Source: Chryseobacterium sp. 18061
GTDB taxonomy: Bacteria > Pseudomonadota > Gammaproteobacteria > Enterobacterales > Enterobacteriaceae
NCBI GenBank assembly: GCA_902706205.1
Contig: CACSKA010000001.1
Span: 124,001-188,000, forward strand
Direction: 5' to 3'
DNA length: 64,000 nt
Positions within the stretch are counted from its first letter, which is position 1; every line of letters starts with the position of its first letter. A program made the translations under genes and the position numbers. Positions 19,115-29,823 of the stretch are shown one piece after another. The notes beneath the pieces are model-generated. The model was not told the DNA's origin, did not search any database, and was given only the letters and a program-made list of their open reading frames with translations.

Positions 19115-19798
19115 ATGAGAGGGAAGGGGATCCTTGGGCTTCTGATTATTGTGGCGGCAGGCTATTTGGGATACCGCTTTTTACCGTCACATTTCAACCC
19201 GTTTGCGCCGCTATCGCTTGACGATCCACCGGGGCGCATCACGCAGTTTAAGCTCAAACGCTTACCGGCAGAACAGTGCCCGGTGCTGTTGGCACAGGCC
19301 AGCCAGCGTGGCTGGATTAGCACGAAACCAGTGGGCGACAGCGCAGGACCATGCCCATTACACAATGCGGTCAGCGTGGCGAATTTTGGTGACATTCGGC
19401 TCAGTCAGCGTTTTGTGGCGAGCTGCCCGCTGGCGCTTAGCAGCGCACTGTTCGTTCAACAGCAGGTAAAACCGCTCACACAGCAGATGCTCGGCAGCGA
19501 ACTGCGCCAGATTGACCATCTGGGCAGCTTTGCCTGCCGGAATATCTATCATCGTGAAAACGCCCGGTTGAGTGAACACGCCACCGCCGACGCGCTGGAT
19601 ATCAGCGGATTTCGACTGGCAGATGGTCGCCGGGTCACGGTGCTCAAAGGCTGGAAGACGCCAGCAATACAGCCTTACTTACGCGCGCAGCTGTCCGCCA
19701 GCTGTCAGTATTACGGTAATGGCCTTGGCCCGGATTATAACGCAGCCCACGCCAACCATTTTCATCTCGGGATGCGCGGTTATGGTCTCTGCCGATGA
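19115..19798 (+). CDS. extensin-like C-terminal domain protein with M15-type motifs
   Basis: A 227-residue protein with an N-terminal membrane anchor (about 4-21) and a presumably periplasmic domain. Cysteines are spaced through the domain. H155-ATADAL-D162 and H215-F-H217 reproduce the HxxxxxxD and HxH zinc-site pattern of M15/LAS peptidases such as D,D-carboxypeptidases. The family label extensin-like C comes from plants and says nothing of function. The Shine-Dalgarno is GGGAGAAA. It is divergent from ddlA with a 96-bp gap. It is not in the E. coli order, so it is an accessory insertion. A peptidoglycan hydrolase role is inference. Confidence 0.82.
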   Translation: MRGKGILGLLIIVAAGYLGYRFLPSHFNPFAPLSLDDPPGRITQFKLKRLPAEQCPVLLAQASQRGWISTKPVGDSAGPCPLHNAVSVANFGDIRLSQRFVASCPLALSSALFVQQQVKPLTQQMLGSELRQIDHLGSFACRNIYHRENARLSEHATADALDISGFRLADGRRVTVLKGWKTPAIQPYLRAQLSASCQYYGNGLGPDYNAAHANHFHLGMRGYGLCR

Positions 19799-19828
19799 GT
19801 ATAACGCACTGTGATTAGGGTTGTTTTT

Positions 19829-19844
19829 CGTGATATTTATCACG
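19829..19844. promoter_or_regulatory. CRP-like palindrome upstream of the MFS gene
   Basis: CGTGATATTTATCACG is a perfect 7+2+7 palindrome with the GTGA-N6-TCAC core of a CRP site; only the outermost base of each arm departs from the consensus. It lies 123 bp before the MFS start at 19967. Confidence 0.4.
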
Positions 19845-19966
19845 GAATTACGTATTGGAAAAATAAAGTACTAAACTCCTTTACAGCGCATCTCGCGCCA
19901 TACAAGCAGACGACGCAATTGCTATGCTGGGCAATACCCCCCGAAAATGAATGAAAACGCGTAGTT

Positions 19967-21169
19967 ATGGAATCCTGGAAGGTTAATCTTATTTCCGTCT
20001 GGTTTGGCTGCTTCTTCACCGGTCTCGCCATCAGTCAAATCCTGCCTTTTTTACCGCTGTATGTCTCCCAGCTTGGGGTGACGTCGCACGAAGCCCTGTC
20101 GATGTGGTCCGGGCTGACCTTCAGCGTCACGTTTCTGGTGTCCGCTATTGTCTCGCCAATGTGGGGCAGTCTAGCGGACCGTAAAGGGCGCAAACTGATG
20201 CTGCTGCGCGCCTCCCTCGGAATGGCGATTGCGATTTTGCTGCAGGCCTTTGCCACCAACGTCTGGCAGCTGTTTATTCTGCGCGCGATCATGGGGTTGA
20301 CGTCAGGTTACATACCGAATGCGATGGCGCTGGTGGCCTCCCAGGTGCCGCGTGAGCGCAGCGGTTGGGCGTTGAGCACGCTGTCGACCGCACAAATCAG
20401 TGGTGTGATTGGCGGGCCACTGCTCGGCGGTTTCCTGGCCGACCACGTTGGCCTGCGTGCAGTTTTTTTCATCACCGCCATTTTGTTGATGGTCAGTTTT
20501 TTGGTGACGCTGTTCCTGATTAAAGAAGGCGCACGCCCGGCAGTCAGCAAAGCGGATCGGCTTAGCGGCAAAGCGGTGTTTGCTTCACTCACCTATCCGG
20601 GGCTGGTTATCAGCCTGTTTTTCACCACTCTGGTTATCCAGCTTTGCAACGGCTCGATTGGCCCGATTCTGGCGCTGTTTATCAAATCGATGGAGCCGCA
20701 AAGTAATAACATCGCGTTTCTGGCCGGGATGATTGCCGCCGTGCCGGGAATTTCTGCGCTGATTTCTGCCCCCCGGCTGGGTAAACTCGGCGACCGTATC
20801 GGGGCGCATCGCATATTAGTGGCCACGCTATTCTGTGCGGTGGTGATGTTCTTCGCGATGTCATTTGTCACCACGCCATTCCAGCTCGGCGTGCTACGTT
20901 TCCTGCTTGGCTTTGCCGACGGCGCGATGTTACCCGCCGTACAGACGCTGCTGCTTAAATACTCCAGCGATCAGGTCACTGGCCGCATTTTTGGATATAA
21001 CCAGTCGTTTATGTATTTAGGCAACGTGGTCGGCCCGCTGATCGGTGCATCGGTGTCGGCAATGGCAGGTTTCCGTTGGGTGTTTGTCGCCACGGCGATA
21101 GTTGTGCTGATAAACCTGATACAACTCGCCATTATGTTGCGGCGGCGGCAGCGGATCGCGGTGAATTAG
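19967..21169 (+). CDS. MdtG-like multidrug efflux MFS transporter
   Basis: A 400-residue, 12-helix exporter of the DHA1 group. Motif A appears as [14 protein letters not shown] after helix 2, and similarity to E. coli MdtG runs along the whole length (for example the N-terminal WFGCFFTG, the [16 protein letters not shown] segment and the FGYNQSF segment). MdtG confers fosfomycin and deoxycholate resistance in E. coli. In E. coli mdtG is elsewhere, so this is an extra or relocated member and I give no symbol. A perfect terminator follows. Confidence 0.87.
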   Translation: MESWKVNLISVWFGCFFTGLAISQILPFLPLYVSQLGVTSHEALSMWSGLTFSVTFLVSAIVSPMWGSLADRKGRKLMLLRASLGMAIAILLQAFATNVWQLFILRAIMGLTSGYIPNAMALVASQVPRERSGWALSTLSTAQISGVIGGPLLGGFLADHVGLRAVFFITAILLMVSFLVTLFLIKEGARPAVSKADRLSGKAVFASLTYPGLVISLFFTTLVIQLCNGSIGPILALFIKSMEPQSNNIAFLAGMIAAVPGISALISAPRLGKLGDRIGAHRILVATLFCAVVMFFAMSFVTTPFQLGVLRFLLGFADGAMLPAVQTLLLKYSSDQVTGRIFGYNQSFMYLGNVVGPLIGASVSAMAGFRWVFVATAIVVLINLIQLAIMLRRRQRIAVN

Positions 21170-21183
21170 ACGAGTAACTCTCA

Positions 21184-21220
21184 GGGGGTAGAATAATATA
21201 TATTCTACCCCCTTAATTTT
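21184..21220 (+). terminator. intrinsic terminator after the MFS gene
   Basis: A perfect 12-bp stem, GGGGGTAGAATA / TATTCTACCCCC (21184-21212) with a 5-nt loop, is followed by TTAATTTT. It isolates iraP from the transporter. Confidence 0.85.
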
Positions 21221-21362
21221 GGTGAGATAAACCGATGAGAGAAACGTTTCGCTAATAATACAATTTGCATAATTGGAGATTTATAAAATAATTCTTATAC
21301 CGGCTATGCATTACGGATCATCGGTGCTACCGTCTCAGGCATTCTCATAAGGAAGTCTCGCC

Positions 21363-21623
21363 ATGAAAAATCTGATTGCAGAATTGTTGGTAAAGCTTGC
21401 GGAAAAGGAAGAAGAATCAAAGGAGTTAGTGGTTCAGGTAGAAGCGCTGGAAATTGTAGTTACTGCACTATTACGCCATATGCGACAACCGGAACAACAG
21501 GCGTTAATCACCGACATTGAAGCTGCGCTGGATGAAGCAAAACCAGGGCTTGTGGTTCCCGCCCACGATGCCGAATTACTGCATCAATATATAAAAAAGC
21601 TATTACGGCATCCGCGTAATTAA
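21363..21623 (+). CDS. iraP: IraP, anti-adaptor stabilising sigma S
   Basis: IraP binds RssB and blocks delivery of RpoS to ClpXP, raising sigma S during phosphate starvation. The 86 residues match E. coli IraP, with the long N-terminal helix ([19 protein letters not shown]) and the C-terminal [13 protein letters not shown]. The Shine-Dalgarno is AAGGAAGT. In E. coli phoA follows; here the next gene is psiF. Confidence 0.95.
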   Translation: MKNLIAELLVKLAEKEEESKELVVQVEALEIVVTALLRHMRQPEQQALITDIEAALDEAKPGLVVPAHDAELLHQYIKKLLRHPRN

Positions 21624-21642
21624 GGCGCATGCCGTATTGTAC

Positions 21643-21669
21643 AGCGACGATTCATCTGCAATCGTCGCT
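21643..21669 (+). terminator. hairpin downstream of iraP
   Basis: Perfect 10-bp arms AGCGACGATT / AATCGTCGCT around a 7-nt loop, 20 bp after the iraP stop, followed by an AT-rich but not T-only stretch. Confidence 0.6.
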
Positions 21670-21789
21670 AATCCATTATTTACCCATCTGTAGTTCATTA
21701 TACCACTCCGCTATTTTTCCGCCGTTAAGGTGGTTTTTTCCGCGTCAGCGACCAGACTTACTAGGATCCCCTCATAGAAGGATGGTGCA

Positions 21790-22110
21790 ATGAAAATAAC
21801 ATTACTGGTTACCCTACTGTTCGGCGTGGTGTTTCTCACAACGGTGGGAGCAGCAGAAAAAACGATGACGCCGCAACAACAGCGCATGACGTCCTGCAAC
21901 CAGCAGGCGACATCTAAAACGCTGAAAGGCGATGCCCGAAAAACCTATATGAGCGACTGCCTGAAAAACAGCAGCTCAAAACCGGAAGAGAAAAGTGTGA
22001 CGCCGCAGCAGCAGAAAATGCGGGAATGTAATTCCACGGCGACTCAGCAATCGCTGAAAGGCGACGATCGTAATAAATTTATGAGTGCGTGTCTGAAGAA
22101 AACCGGTTAA
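21790..22110 (+). CDS. psiF: PsiF, phosphate-starvation-inducible periplasmic protein
   Basis: A 106-residue exported protein with a signal peptide ending near VGAA (residues 19-22). Two PsiF repeats follow: each starts TPQQQ(R/K)M and ends FMSACLKK or YMSDCLKN, with a conserved Cys pair per repeat. It matches E. coli PsiF. There it lies behind phoA and is Pho-controlled; here phoA is absent and I see no convincing Pho box in the 166 bp upstream. Function is unknown. Confidence 0.95.
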   Translation: MKITLLVTLLFGVVFLTTVGAAEKTMTPQQQRMTSCNQQATSKTLKGDARKTYMSDCLKNSSSKPEEKSVTPQQQKMRECNSTATQQSLKGDDRNKFMSACLKKTG

Positions 22111-22125
22111 TGCGGAAGTAAAAGA

Positions 22126-22153
22126 CGGGTGAATCGCCAGCGCGGTTCACCCG
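22126..22153 (-). terminator. terminator of proC (minus strand), between psiF and proC
   Basis: Arms CGGGTGAA / TTCACCCG. Read on the minus strand the stem is followed by TCTTTTACTT, so it best serves proC; it may also act on psiF. Confidence 0.7.
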
Positions 22154-22159
22154 TTATTG

Positions 22160-22969
22160 TCAGGACTTACTGAGCTTTTCTGATTTTGCCATGCAGCTCA
22201 CCATCGCTTCGATAACGGCGGAGCGGAAACCTTTCTCCTCCAGTACGCGAACCGCTTCAATGGTGGTGCCGCCCGGCGAGCACACCATATCTTTCAGTGC
22301 GCCCGGATGCATACCGGTTTCCAGCACCATTTTGGCCGAGCCCATCACCGCCTGTGCGGCAAATTTATAGGCCTGCGTGCGCGGCATACCGCCCAGCACG
22401 GCGGCGTCAGCCATCGCTTCGATAAACATAAAGACATAGGCAGGCGCAGAACCACTGACGCCGACGACCGGGTGGATCATCGGCTCTGCAATAACTTCAG
22501 CCTCACCGAAGCAGCGGAAAATCGACACCACATCGGCGACATCTTCGCTGGTCACCAGCGCGTTTGGCGTAATGGATGTCATACCCGCATTCACCAGCGA
22601 CGGGGTATTTGGCATAGCGCGAACAATTTTGCGATCGTGGCCCAGTGCCTGCGCGAGCTGATCGAGAGTCACGCCCGCAGCGATAGAAACCACTACGGTC
22701 TCTTTGTTGAAGCTGGAGGTCACATCGCTCAGCACTTTGGTCATAATGCCCGGCTTCACGGCACCGAAGACGATGTCCGCCACGTGGGCGACTTCCTGGG
22801 CGCTTTCGGCAGCGTTAATGCCGTACTGATCGTGCAGGGCGGCGACTTTTTCTGGCGATGGTGTATAAACCCAAATCTGAGTGGGCTGTACCTGGCCGCT
22901 GGCGATCAGGCCACCAAGAATGGCCTTACCCATATTACCGCAGCCGATGAAACCGATTTTCTTGTCCAT
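22160..22969 (-). CDS. proC: pyrroline-5-carboxylate reductase
   Basis: ProC performs the last step of proline synthesis, reducing 1-pyrroline-5-carboxylate with NADPH. The 269 residues match E. coli ProC throughout. The Rossmann motif [11 protein letters not shown] lies at the N terminus and the signature [18 protein letters not shown] near 217-234. It is divergent from yaiI, with 113 bp between starts. Confidence 0.98.
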   Translation of the reverse strand: MDKKIGFIGCGNMGKAILGGLIASGQVQPTQIWVYTPSPEKVAALHDQYGINAAESAQEVAHVADIVFGAVKPGIMTKVLSDVTSSFNKETVVVSIAAGVTLDQLAQALGHDRKIVRAMPNTPSLVNAGMTSITPNALVTSEDVADVVSIFRCFGEAEVIAEPMIHPVVGVSGSAPAYVFMFIEAMADAAVLGGMPRTQAYKFAAQAVMGSAKMVLETGMHPGALKDMVCSPGGTTIEAVRVLEEKGFRSAVIEAMVSCMAKSEKLSKS

Positions 22970-23082
22970 TCTGTCTCTCTCTCAGCGTTTTTCTGATAAT
23001 GCGTATTAGCTTAACATCTTGTGACTATGCCCGAAGAAGAAAGCAGGCGACAATACCCCGGTTATTTTATTCAGGAGTAAGT

Positions 23083-23541
23083 ATGGCGATTTGGGTGGAT
23101 GCGGATGCGTGTCCGAATGTGATTAAAGAGATCCTGTTCCGCGCGGCGGACAGAACACAAACGCCGGTCACGCTGGTGGCTAACCAGAATCTGCGCGTAC
23201 CGCCTTCACGGTTTATCCGTTCCATGCGTGTTCCGGCCGGTTTTGACGTGGCGGATAATGAAATTGTGCGTCAGTGCCAGCCGGGTGATTTGGTGATTAC
23301 CGCCGACATTCCCCTGGCAGCCGAAGTGCTGGCGAAAGGCGGTGCGGCGCTGAATCCGCGCGGTGAGCGATACAGCGACGCCACCATCCGCGAGCGTCTG
23401 ACGATGCGTGATTTTATGGATACGCTGCGCTCCAGCGGGATCCAGACCGGAGGCCCGGACACGTTGTCTCAGCGTGACCGCCAGCAGTTTGCCGCTGAAC
23501 TCGACAAATGGCTACTGGCGGTTCAGCGCGGACAGAATTAA
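23083..23541 (+). CDS. yaiI: YaiI, UPF0178 family protein
   Basis: A 152-residue cytoplasmic protein with the family opening [10 protein letters not shown], and conserved Asp residues at ITADIPLA that recall PIN/NYN-type nucleases. No activity is established for YaiI. The start at 23083 follows CAGGAG and gives the E. coli length; an in-frame ATG at 22999 would add 28 residues overlapping the promoter. The last 4 bp overlap the convergent DUF2076 gene. Confidence 0.93.
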   Translation: MAIWVDADACPNVIKEILFRAADRTQTPVTLVANQNLRVPPSRFIRSMRVPAGFDVADNEIVRQCQPGDLVITADIPLAAEVLAKGGAALNPRGERYSDATIRERLTMRDFMDTLRSSGIQTGGPDTLSQRDRQQFAAELDKWLLAVQRGQN

Positions 23542-24239
23542 GTCCAGCTATCGTCATCGCCGCCAAAGTCGTCGTTACTGAAATCATCGTTATTGAAATC
23601 AGCATTGCTCCAGTCGTCGCTTCCGCTATTGGCGGCGTAGTCGGTGCCATCATCCGGCAGAAACTGTGCGTCGCTGGCCTGATTCAGGTCATCCGCCGCC
23701 GGGGCCTGTGGTTCCTCGATGATGTTCACAATCTCCTGCGGATGCGTGCCGGAGAACATGTTCATCAGCATATTGCCGAGGACGACGCCACCTGCAACGC
23801 CCGCAGCAGTTTGCAGGGCTCCGCCGATAAAGCCGCCACCGCTGCGACCCTGAGCATTATTCTGAGTCTGAGGTGGCGCGTAACCGGCCTGCGGTGGCGC
23901 AGAACGAGCATAATTTTGCGCGCCGGGAATCGGGTCACTCACGTGTGGCTGTGACTGACCACCGCCAAACAGCCCTGCGAGGAACCCACCGCTGTTTTGT
24001 TTCGTTGACTGACGCTGAGCAATATTGCTCTCCAGCGCCTGAATACGTTCGTTCAGCTGCTTAATGGCGGCTTCCTGAATCAGGATAGTCTGTGCCATAT
24101 AGTACGGAGCGGCAGGCTGAGCCTGAACATGTTGCGCAATAACGTTCTCGGCGGTAGCATCGCGCGGCGCGCTTTGCTCTTCGGCCTGTTGCAGACGCGA
24201 AAAGAGTCCGTCGATCAGCCGTTGTTCTTCAGATTGCAT
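23538..24239 (-). CDS. DUF2076 family protein
   Basis: A 233-residue protein of unknown function. The N-terminal 85 residues are helical and Gln-rich ([17 protein letters not shown]), a pattern typical of DUF2076. A Gly/Ala-rich hydrophobic stretch (about 135-160, [23 protein letters not shown]) could insert in or lie on a membrane. The C-terminal 40 residues are very acidic, with repeats of NDDF. It separates yaiI from aroL, which are adjacent in E. coli. Confidence 0.8.
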   Translation of the reverse strand: MQSEEQRLIDGLFSRLQQAEEQSAPRDATAENVIAQHVQAQPAAPYYMAQTILIQEAAIKQLNERIQALESNIAQRQSTKQNSGGFLAGLFGGGQSQPHVSDPIPGAQNYARSAPPQAGYAPPQTQNNAQGRSGGGFIGGALQTAAGVAGGVVLGNMLMNMFSGTHPQEIVNIIEEPQAPAADDLNQASDAQFLPDDGTDYAANSGSDDWSNADFNNDDFSNDDFGGDDDSWT

Positions 24240-24480
24240 GGGTCACTCCTCGATAAGACGAACGGTACAGTGCTTAGTGTGTCTGAAACATTTGCACTGT
24301 AAATATACGGTACGTAAACCTATGCATAAATGTGTTACCTTTTGCAGCCGGACAGGGGTTGTCAAACTGACGCCCTTTCATGTAAGGTTGCCGCAACACT
24401 AAATGACACTATTTCTTTACACTTTCATCCTGCCCAATAGCCAATAATAATAGCCAAGACGTTGGGGTTTGGATTGAAGG

Positions 24481-24498
24481 TGTAATTATTATTTTACA
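24481..24498. promoter_or_regulatory. strong TyrR box of aroL
   Basis: TGTAATTATTATTTTACA matches the TyrR consensus TGTAAA-N6-TTTACA at 11 of 12 defined bases. It lies 82 bp before the aroL start, where it would repress with tyrosine. Confidence 0.8.
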
Positions 24499-24507
24499 CT
24501 TACTTGC

Positions 24508-24523
24508 GTACTAGTTTGGTGAT
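24508..24523. promoter_or_regulatory. TrpR operator-like site of aroL
   Basis: GTACTAGTTTGGTGAT contains the GTACTAGT core of the trp operator and resembles the TrpR site I recall for E. coli aroL. It lies directly downstream of the strong TyrR box. Confidence 0.65.
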
Positions 24524-24579
24524 ATTATCACCGACTCACCAGTACGACTTGCCACACCGCAGTACCAGGGGGATTTTCA

Positions 24580-25137
24580 GTGATAACACAGCCTATTTTT
24601 CTTATTGGCGCCCGCGGCTGCGGTAAAACCACTGTCGGGCAGAAGCTCGCCGGGGCCTGTCATTTTGATTTCATCGATACCGATGTGATCCTTCAAGAGC
24701 GTGCGCAAAAAAGCATCGCCGATATTGTGGCGAAAGAGGGTTGGCCCGCGTTTCGCGCACTCGAGACCCAAACGCTGCAGTCCGTCACCGCGGCGCAATC
24801 CGTCATTGCCACCGGCGGAGGTGTCATTCTGGCACAGGCTAATCGTGAATTCCTGCGTGAGAACGGGATCGTTATCTATCTGAAAGCGCCAGTCGCGGTA
24901 CTCGCCGGGCGCCTGGAAGCCTTTCCGGAAGAATCCCAGCGACCAACATTGACCGGCAAACCTATCAGCGAAGAAGTGCGTGAAATTCTGGCCCAGCGTG
25001 ATGCTTTGTACCGTGAAACGGCGCATTTCACGGTGGACGCGGCCTGTGGACCTGATGATGTCGTGGCACAAATTCTGGCGGCGATCGCCTCCGTTCATTC
25101 CGCCACCGTTGCGGTAAATTCGGCAACCGCTGGTTAA
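24580..25137 (+). CDS. aroL: shikimate kinase II
   Basis: AroL phosphorylates shikimate with ATP in aromatic amino-acid synthesis. The P-loop GARGCGKT lies at 10-17, and the shikimate-binding ATGGG follows near residue 85. The start is GTG at 24580 after an AGGGGG Shine-Dalgarno; no ATG gives the expected N terminus. At 185 residues it is about ten longer than E. coli AroL because of an Ala/Val/Ser-rich tail. Control by TyrR and TrpR is predicted from the upstream sites. Confidence 0.96.
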   Translation: MITQPIFLIGARGCGKTTVGQKLAGACHFDFIDTDVILQERAQKSIADIVAKEGWPAFRALETQTLQSVTAAQSVIATGGGVILAQANREFLRENGIVIYLKAPVAVLAGRLEAFPEESQRPTLTGKPISEEVREILAQRDALYRETAHFTVDAACGPDDVVAQILAAIASVHSATVAVNSATAG

Positions 25138-25176
25138 CGCCTATACTTAACGCTCTGAACCGAAAGAGGAAGAGCT

Positions 25177-25368
25177 ATGCCGTCAAATCCCCCATATCCA
25201 CGTGAAGCTCGTGTAGTCGCCGTCGAGAAGGGCGATCCGGGCCAGTCGGTGACCTGGTATCAGCTGCGTGCTGACCACCCGAAACCCGATTCGCTGATCA
25301 GCGAACATCCCACCGAGGCGGAAGCCGTCGACGCTAAACGGCGTTACGAAGATCCCGATAAGTCCTAA
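25177..25368 (+). CDS. yaiA: YaiA, small conserved protein
   Basis: A 63-residue soluble protein, highly similar to E. coli YaiA ([22 protein letters not shown]). The Shine-Dalgarno is AGAGGAAGAG. It follows aroL by 39 bp, as in E. coli where it is in the aroL transcript. Function is unknown. Confidence 0.93.
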   Translation: MPSNPPYPREARVVAVEKGDPGQSVTWYQLRADHPKPDSLISEHPTEAEAVDAKRRYEDPDKS

Positions 25369-25617
25369 TTCAGCCTAAGTTGCGCAACGCCTGCGATGAG
25401 CGGGCGTAAATCACACTTTTTAGCTAAAATTAATGTTAATAAAAAGTTAAGCTCAAGAAATTACTGGAGTGCAATGGCGCTATCTGGAATCTTTACAAAC
25501 TGCCGTAGAAGGGAGCTGCTACGCTTCTGAACGGTTGTTTTTTAGCCATCCAGGGGGCTGTCAGTCAGCAGTAAGCCTGTGTCGAAGCTGTGATTGTCGT
25601 GATAAAAGGTAAATAAC

Positions 25618-26662
<1,045 letters not shown>

Positions 26663-26682
26663 ACGTTACCTGTAAAAATTAC

Positions 26683-26706
26683 GCCTTCCTGTATGCGCAG
26701 GAAGGC
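26683..26706 (-). terminator. terminator between ppnP and rdgC
   Basis: GCCTTCCTG / CAGGAAGGC arms with a 6-nt loop. On the minus strand the stem is followed by GTAATTTTTAC, so it should end rdgC transcripts; it may act on ppnP as well. Confidence 0.7.
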
Positions 26707-26712
26707 TCTTGC

Positions 26713-27624
26713 CTAACGCTGAGCTTCGCCGCCCAGACCTTCCACCAGATTCGCCACCAGCGCAGCTAATTCTCCGGTCATCAGGATAAAGTCGGCATCG
26801 AAACGCTGATCGTAATTCTCACGCTCAATATCTTCGTTCTGATCGCGCAGTTCATCGCAGAACTTCAGGCGTTTGATCGACGCATCGTCGCAGATCATAA
26901 ACTGAATGCGCTGCTGCCAGTCGAGAGCCAGTTTAGTCACCACTTTCCCGGCTTCAATGTGCACCGCGATTTCGTCGCTGACCAGATCCTGTTTTTTCGC
27001 GCGGATGACGCCACCGTCTTCGAGGATCGCTTTCAGTTCCGCTTCATCAAGCAGCTGGAAGCCCTGCGCCACGTTGCCGGAGCGAACCCACTCGGTCAGC
27101 GTCAGCTCAATTGGATTTTCCAGCGCCAGCGGAACGACCGGCAGCGAGCCGAGAGTTTTACGCAGCAGTGCGAGGGTATCTTCACCTTTTTTCGCACTGG
27201 CACAATCGACCATGATCAATCCGTTGACGGTATCGATCCACAGCATTGTCTGGCTGAAACGGCTGAAAGCGCGAGGCAGCAGCGAGTGCAGAACTTCATC
27301 TTTCAAGGAATCTTTTTCGGTTTTCTTGAGCTTACGGCCCTGATCGGCTTCCAGCTTGAGGATCTTGGCTTCCAGCGACTGTTTCACCACCGACGACGGA
27401 AGGATCTTTTCTTCCTTACGGGCGCAGACCAGGATCTGTCCATTAGCCTCATGCGTGAAAGCATCACTGTGCGAACCCATCGGTGAAACCCAACCGGTTT
27501 TTGCCATATCCTGACTACCGCAAGGGGTAAATGCCAGCGAGGCTAACTGTTTTTCCATCTCATCGGCGCGCAACGTAATGTCGCGGCTAAGACGGTAAAC
27601 CATTAAATTTTTGAACCACAGCAT
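26713..27624 (-). CDS. rdgC: RdgC, recombination-associated DNA-binding protein
   Basis: RdgC forms a ring on duplex DNA and inhibits RecA-promoted strand exchange. The start at 27624 ([12 protein letters not shown]) gives the E. coli length of 303; an in-frame ATG at 27663 would add 13 residues. The sequence is conserved throughout, including the Lys-rich stretch [20 protein letters not shown] and the C-terminal [16 protein letters not shown] helix. It is divergent from mak. Confidence 0.96.
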   Translation of the reverse strand: MLWFKNLMVYRLSRDITLRADEMEKQLASLAFTPCGSQDMAKTGWVSPMGSHSDAFTHEANGQILVCARKEEKILPSSVVKQSLEAKILKLEADQGRKLKKTEKDSLKDEVLHSLLPRAFSRFSQTMLWIDTVNGLIMVDCASAKKGEDTLALLRKTLGSLPVVPLALENPIELTLTEWVRSGNVAQGFQLLDEAELKAILEDGGVIRAKKQDLVSDEIAVHIEAGKVVTKLALDWQQRIQFMICDDASIKRLKFCDELRDQNEDIERENYDQRFDADFILMTGELAALVANLVEGLGGEAQR

Positions 27625-27717
27625 GATAATTTCCACGGCTTTGTCGTTAAATTCAGCGGGCATGATAGCGAATTGTCACTATGCTTGCATTGTTAATCAG
27701 GCACCGGGGAGGCTTCA

Positions 27718-28623
27718 GTGCGAATAGGAATAGACTTGGGTGGTACTAAAACAGAGGTCATTGCACTCAGTGACCAGGGCGAGCAATTGTATCGTTATCG
27801 TCTGCCGACGCCACGCGATGACTATCAGCAGACGATTGAAACCATCGCCACGCTGGTCGGGCTGGCAGAGAAGGAAACCGGGCAGACCGGCACCGTAGGT
27901 ATGGGCATTCCTGGCTCTATTTCGCCGTATACCGGCGTGGTGAAAAACGCCAATTCAACGTGGCTCAACGGGCAGCCTTTCGATAAAGATCTGGGTAAGC
28001 GGCTCAATCGCGAAGTGCGACTGGCGAACGATGCCAACTGTCTGGCGGTGTCAGAAGCCATCGACGGTGCTGCAGTGGGTGCGCAAACCGTTTTTGCGGT
28101 GATTATTGGCACAGGCTGCGGCGCGGGCATCGCGCTCGGCGGCAGGGCGCATATAGGCGGTAACGGCACGGCGGGCGAGTGGGGCCATAATCCACTGCCG
28201 TGGATGGATGAAGACGAACTGCGCTATCGCGCGGAAGTGCCGTGCTACTGCGGCAAACAGGGGTGCATTGAAACCTTTATTTCCGGCACCGGTTTTGCGA
28301 AGGATTATCATCGTCTGAGCGGGCATCCGTTAAAAGGCAGTGAAATCATGCGCCTGGTTGAAGAACAGGATGCGGTAGCGGAACTGGCGCTAAGCCGCTA
28401 TGAACTGCGGCTGGCGAAATCCCTGGCCCACGTGGTGAATATTCTGGATCCGGACGTAATTGTCCTGGGCGGTGGCATGAGCAACGTCGAGCGCCTGTAT
28501 AAAACGGTTCCGGGACTGGTGAAGAATTTTGTCTTTGGTGGGGAGTGTGAAACGCCGATTCGTAAGGCGGTGCACGGCGATTCCAGTGGCGTGCGCGGTG
28601 CCGCATGGTTGTGGCCGCTTTAA
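27718..28623 (+). CDS. mak: fructokinase, ROK family
   Basis: Mak phosphorylates fructose (and some mannose) to the 6-phosphate in the cytoplasm. The ROK hallmarks are visible: phosphate-1 loop DLGGTKTE at the N terminus, catalytic region [13 protein letters not shown], and the zinc-binding CYCGKQGC. The start is GTG at 27718 after a strong GGGGAGG. It has 301 residues, like E. coli Mak. Confidence 0.96.
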   Translation: MRIGIDLGGTKTEVIALSDQGEQLYRYRLPTPRDDYQQTIETIATLVGLAEKETGQTGTVGMGIPGSISPYTGVVKNANSTWLNGQPFDKDLGKRLNREVRLANDANCLAVSEAIDGAAVGAQTVFAVIIGTGCGAGIALGGRAHIGGNGTAGEWGHNPLPWMDEDELRYRAEVPCYCGKQGCIETFISGTGFAKDYHRLSGHPLKGSEIMRLVEEQDAVAELALSRYELRLAKSLAHVVNILDPDVIVLGGGMSNVERLYKTVPGLVKNFVFGGECETPIRKAVHGDSSGVRGAAWLWPL

Positions 28624-28629
28624 ATCAGA

Positions 28630-28650
28630 CTGCCCTGGTCAACAGGGCAG
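28630..28650. terminator. hairpin between mak and araJ
   Basis: CTGCCCTG, 5-nt loop, CAGGGCAG in the 30-bp gap between convergent genes. No T-run, so its role as a terminator is tentative. Confidence 0.5.
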
Positions 28651-28653
28651 AAT

Positions 28654-29823
28654 TCAGATTGAGGAGAATGCAGGTTCTGGCTTGTGTTTCAGGTGCGCAT
28701 ACAGCAGCAGCGAAGACATCGCGAAAAATGACAGAAGGGCCGCGGGGAGCGCCACATAGTTGTAGGCAAAACCCGCCGTCAGCATCAACCCGCCACAGTA
28801 AGCGCCGACTGCGCTCCCAAGATTAAAGGCCATTTGTCCCCCGGCAGCACCCAGCATTTCGCCTCCTTTCGCATTTTGCAGCAATAAAATTTGCAACGGT
28901 GCGGAAAGCGCAAAAAGCCCCATACAGCAGATAAATGTCAGACTGAGCGACGCGAATTGACCATCGCCAAACAAAAACAGCAGGCCCAGCGAAAGCGCAA
29001 TAACCAAATCCGTCACGATGGCGATACTGATCGGAGAGAATTTTCCGGATAAGCGGCCGCTCAGAAGATTGCCCGACACCATTCCCAGCCCCGCGAGCAT
29101 CATAATCACCGTCATTTTCCCTTCGGAAAAACCGGCTCCCGTCATCATGAACGGTTTGATGTAGCTAAACCATGCGAAGACACCGGCATTGCCAAAGAGA
29201 GTCGCCGCGAAAATAAACCAGGGAGCGGGTGATTTCAGGAAGTGAAACTGATTACGCAATTTGGTTCTGGCGTTATCAGTAATATTGGGCACCCAACAGG
29301 CAACCGCGGCCATCACCGCGATATTAAATATGGCTATCAATAAAAAGGTGTAGCGCCAGCTAAATTCCTGGCTAAGCCAAGTGCCGAGCGGCACGCCGAG
29401 CAGATTTGCGACGGTCATCCCACTGATCATCCCCGCGACGGCTGACGTCACTTTTCCGGGGCTGGCGAGTTTTGACAATATAATAGCGCCGACGCCAAAG
29501 AAGGCACCGTGCGGAAAGCCGGAGACCAGTCGGCCTGCCGCGAGCATCCAGTAAGACGAGGACAGGGTGAACATCGCATTACCGACCAGGCAAAGGGCCA
29601 GCAGAAAAATCAGGATATGTTTAAGAGAAAAACGATTGGAAAACAGGGCGATGACCGGCGCCCCCAGCACCACACCGAACGCATACCAGGAAATCATATG
29701 TCCGGCCATGGGGATAGAAATGCCTACGTTGCCGGCAAGCTCAGTCAGCACGCCCATAATACCAAATTCAGCCATGCCCAGACCGAACGTGCCTAACGCT
29801 AAAGATAAGATGACTTTTTTCAT
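28654..29823 (-). CDS. araJ: AraJ, MFS transporter
   Basis: A 389-residue, 12-helix inner-membrane exporter matching E. coli AraJ closely (for example LGMAEFGIMGVLTELA and QILLLQNAKGGEMLGAAGGQ). E. coli araJ is arabinose-induced through AraC but not needed for arabinose use; efflux of arabinose-containing compounds has been proposed. The gene lies downstream of sbcDC on the same strand with a 123-bp gap; I could not place an AraC site. Confidence 0.93.
   Translation of the reverse strand: MKKVILSLALGTFGLGMAEFGIMGVLTELAGNVGISIPMAGHMISWYAFGVVLGAPVIALFSNRFSLKHILIFLLALCLVGNAMFTLSSSYWMLAAGRLVSGFPHGAFFGVGAIILSKLASPGKVTSAVAGMISGMTVANLLGVPLGTWLSQEFSWRYTFLLIAIFNIAVMAAVACWVPNITDNARTKLRNQFHFLKSPAPWFIFAATLFGNAGVFAWFSYIKPFMMTGAGFSEGKMTVIMMLAGLGMVSGNLLSGRLSGKFSPISIAIVTDLVIALSLGLLFLFGDGQFASLSLTFICCMGLFALSAPLQILLLQNAKGGEMLGAAGGQMAFNLGSAVGAYCGGLMLTAGFAYNYVALPAALLSFFAMSSLLLYAHLKHKPEPAFSSI

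Larger units (their letters stand above)
24240..24579. promoter_or_regulatory. 340-bp aroL control region with TyrR and TrpR sites
   Basis: This gap carries the divergent promoters of the DUF2076 gene and aroL. Besides the strong TyrR box and the TrpR-like site annotated separately, two weaker TGTAAA-N6-TTTACA-like boxes occur at 24381-24398 (TGTAAGGTTGCCGCAACA) and 24404-24421 (TGACACTATTTCTTTACA). E. coli aroL likewise has several TyrR boxes plus a TrpR operator, so control appears conserved. Confidence 0.65.

Noticed and set aside
21670..21789. Pho box upstream of psiF
   Set aside because: The best candidate, around CTGTAGTTCATTATACC, matches only one 7-mer loosely and the second repeat is missing.
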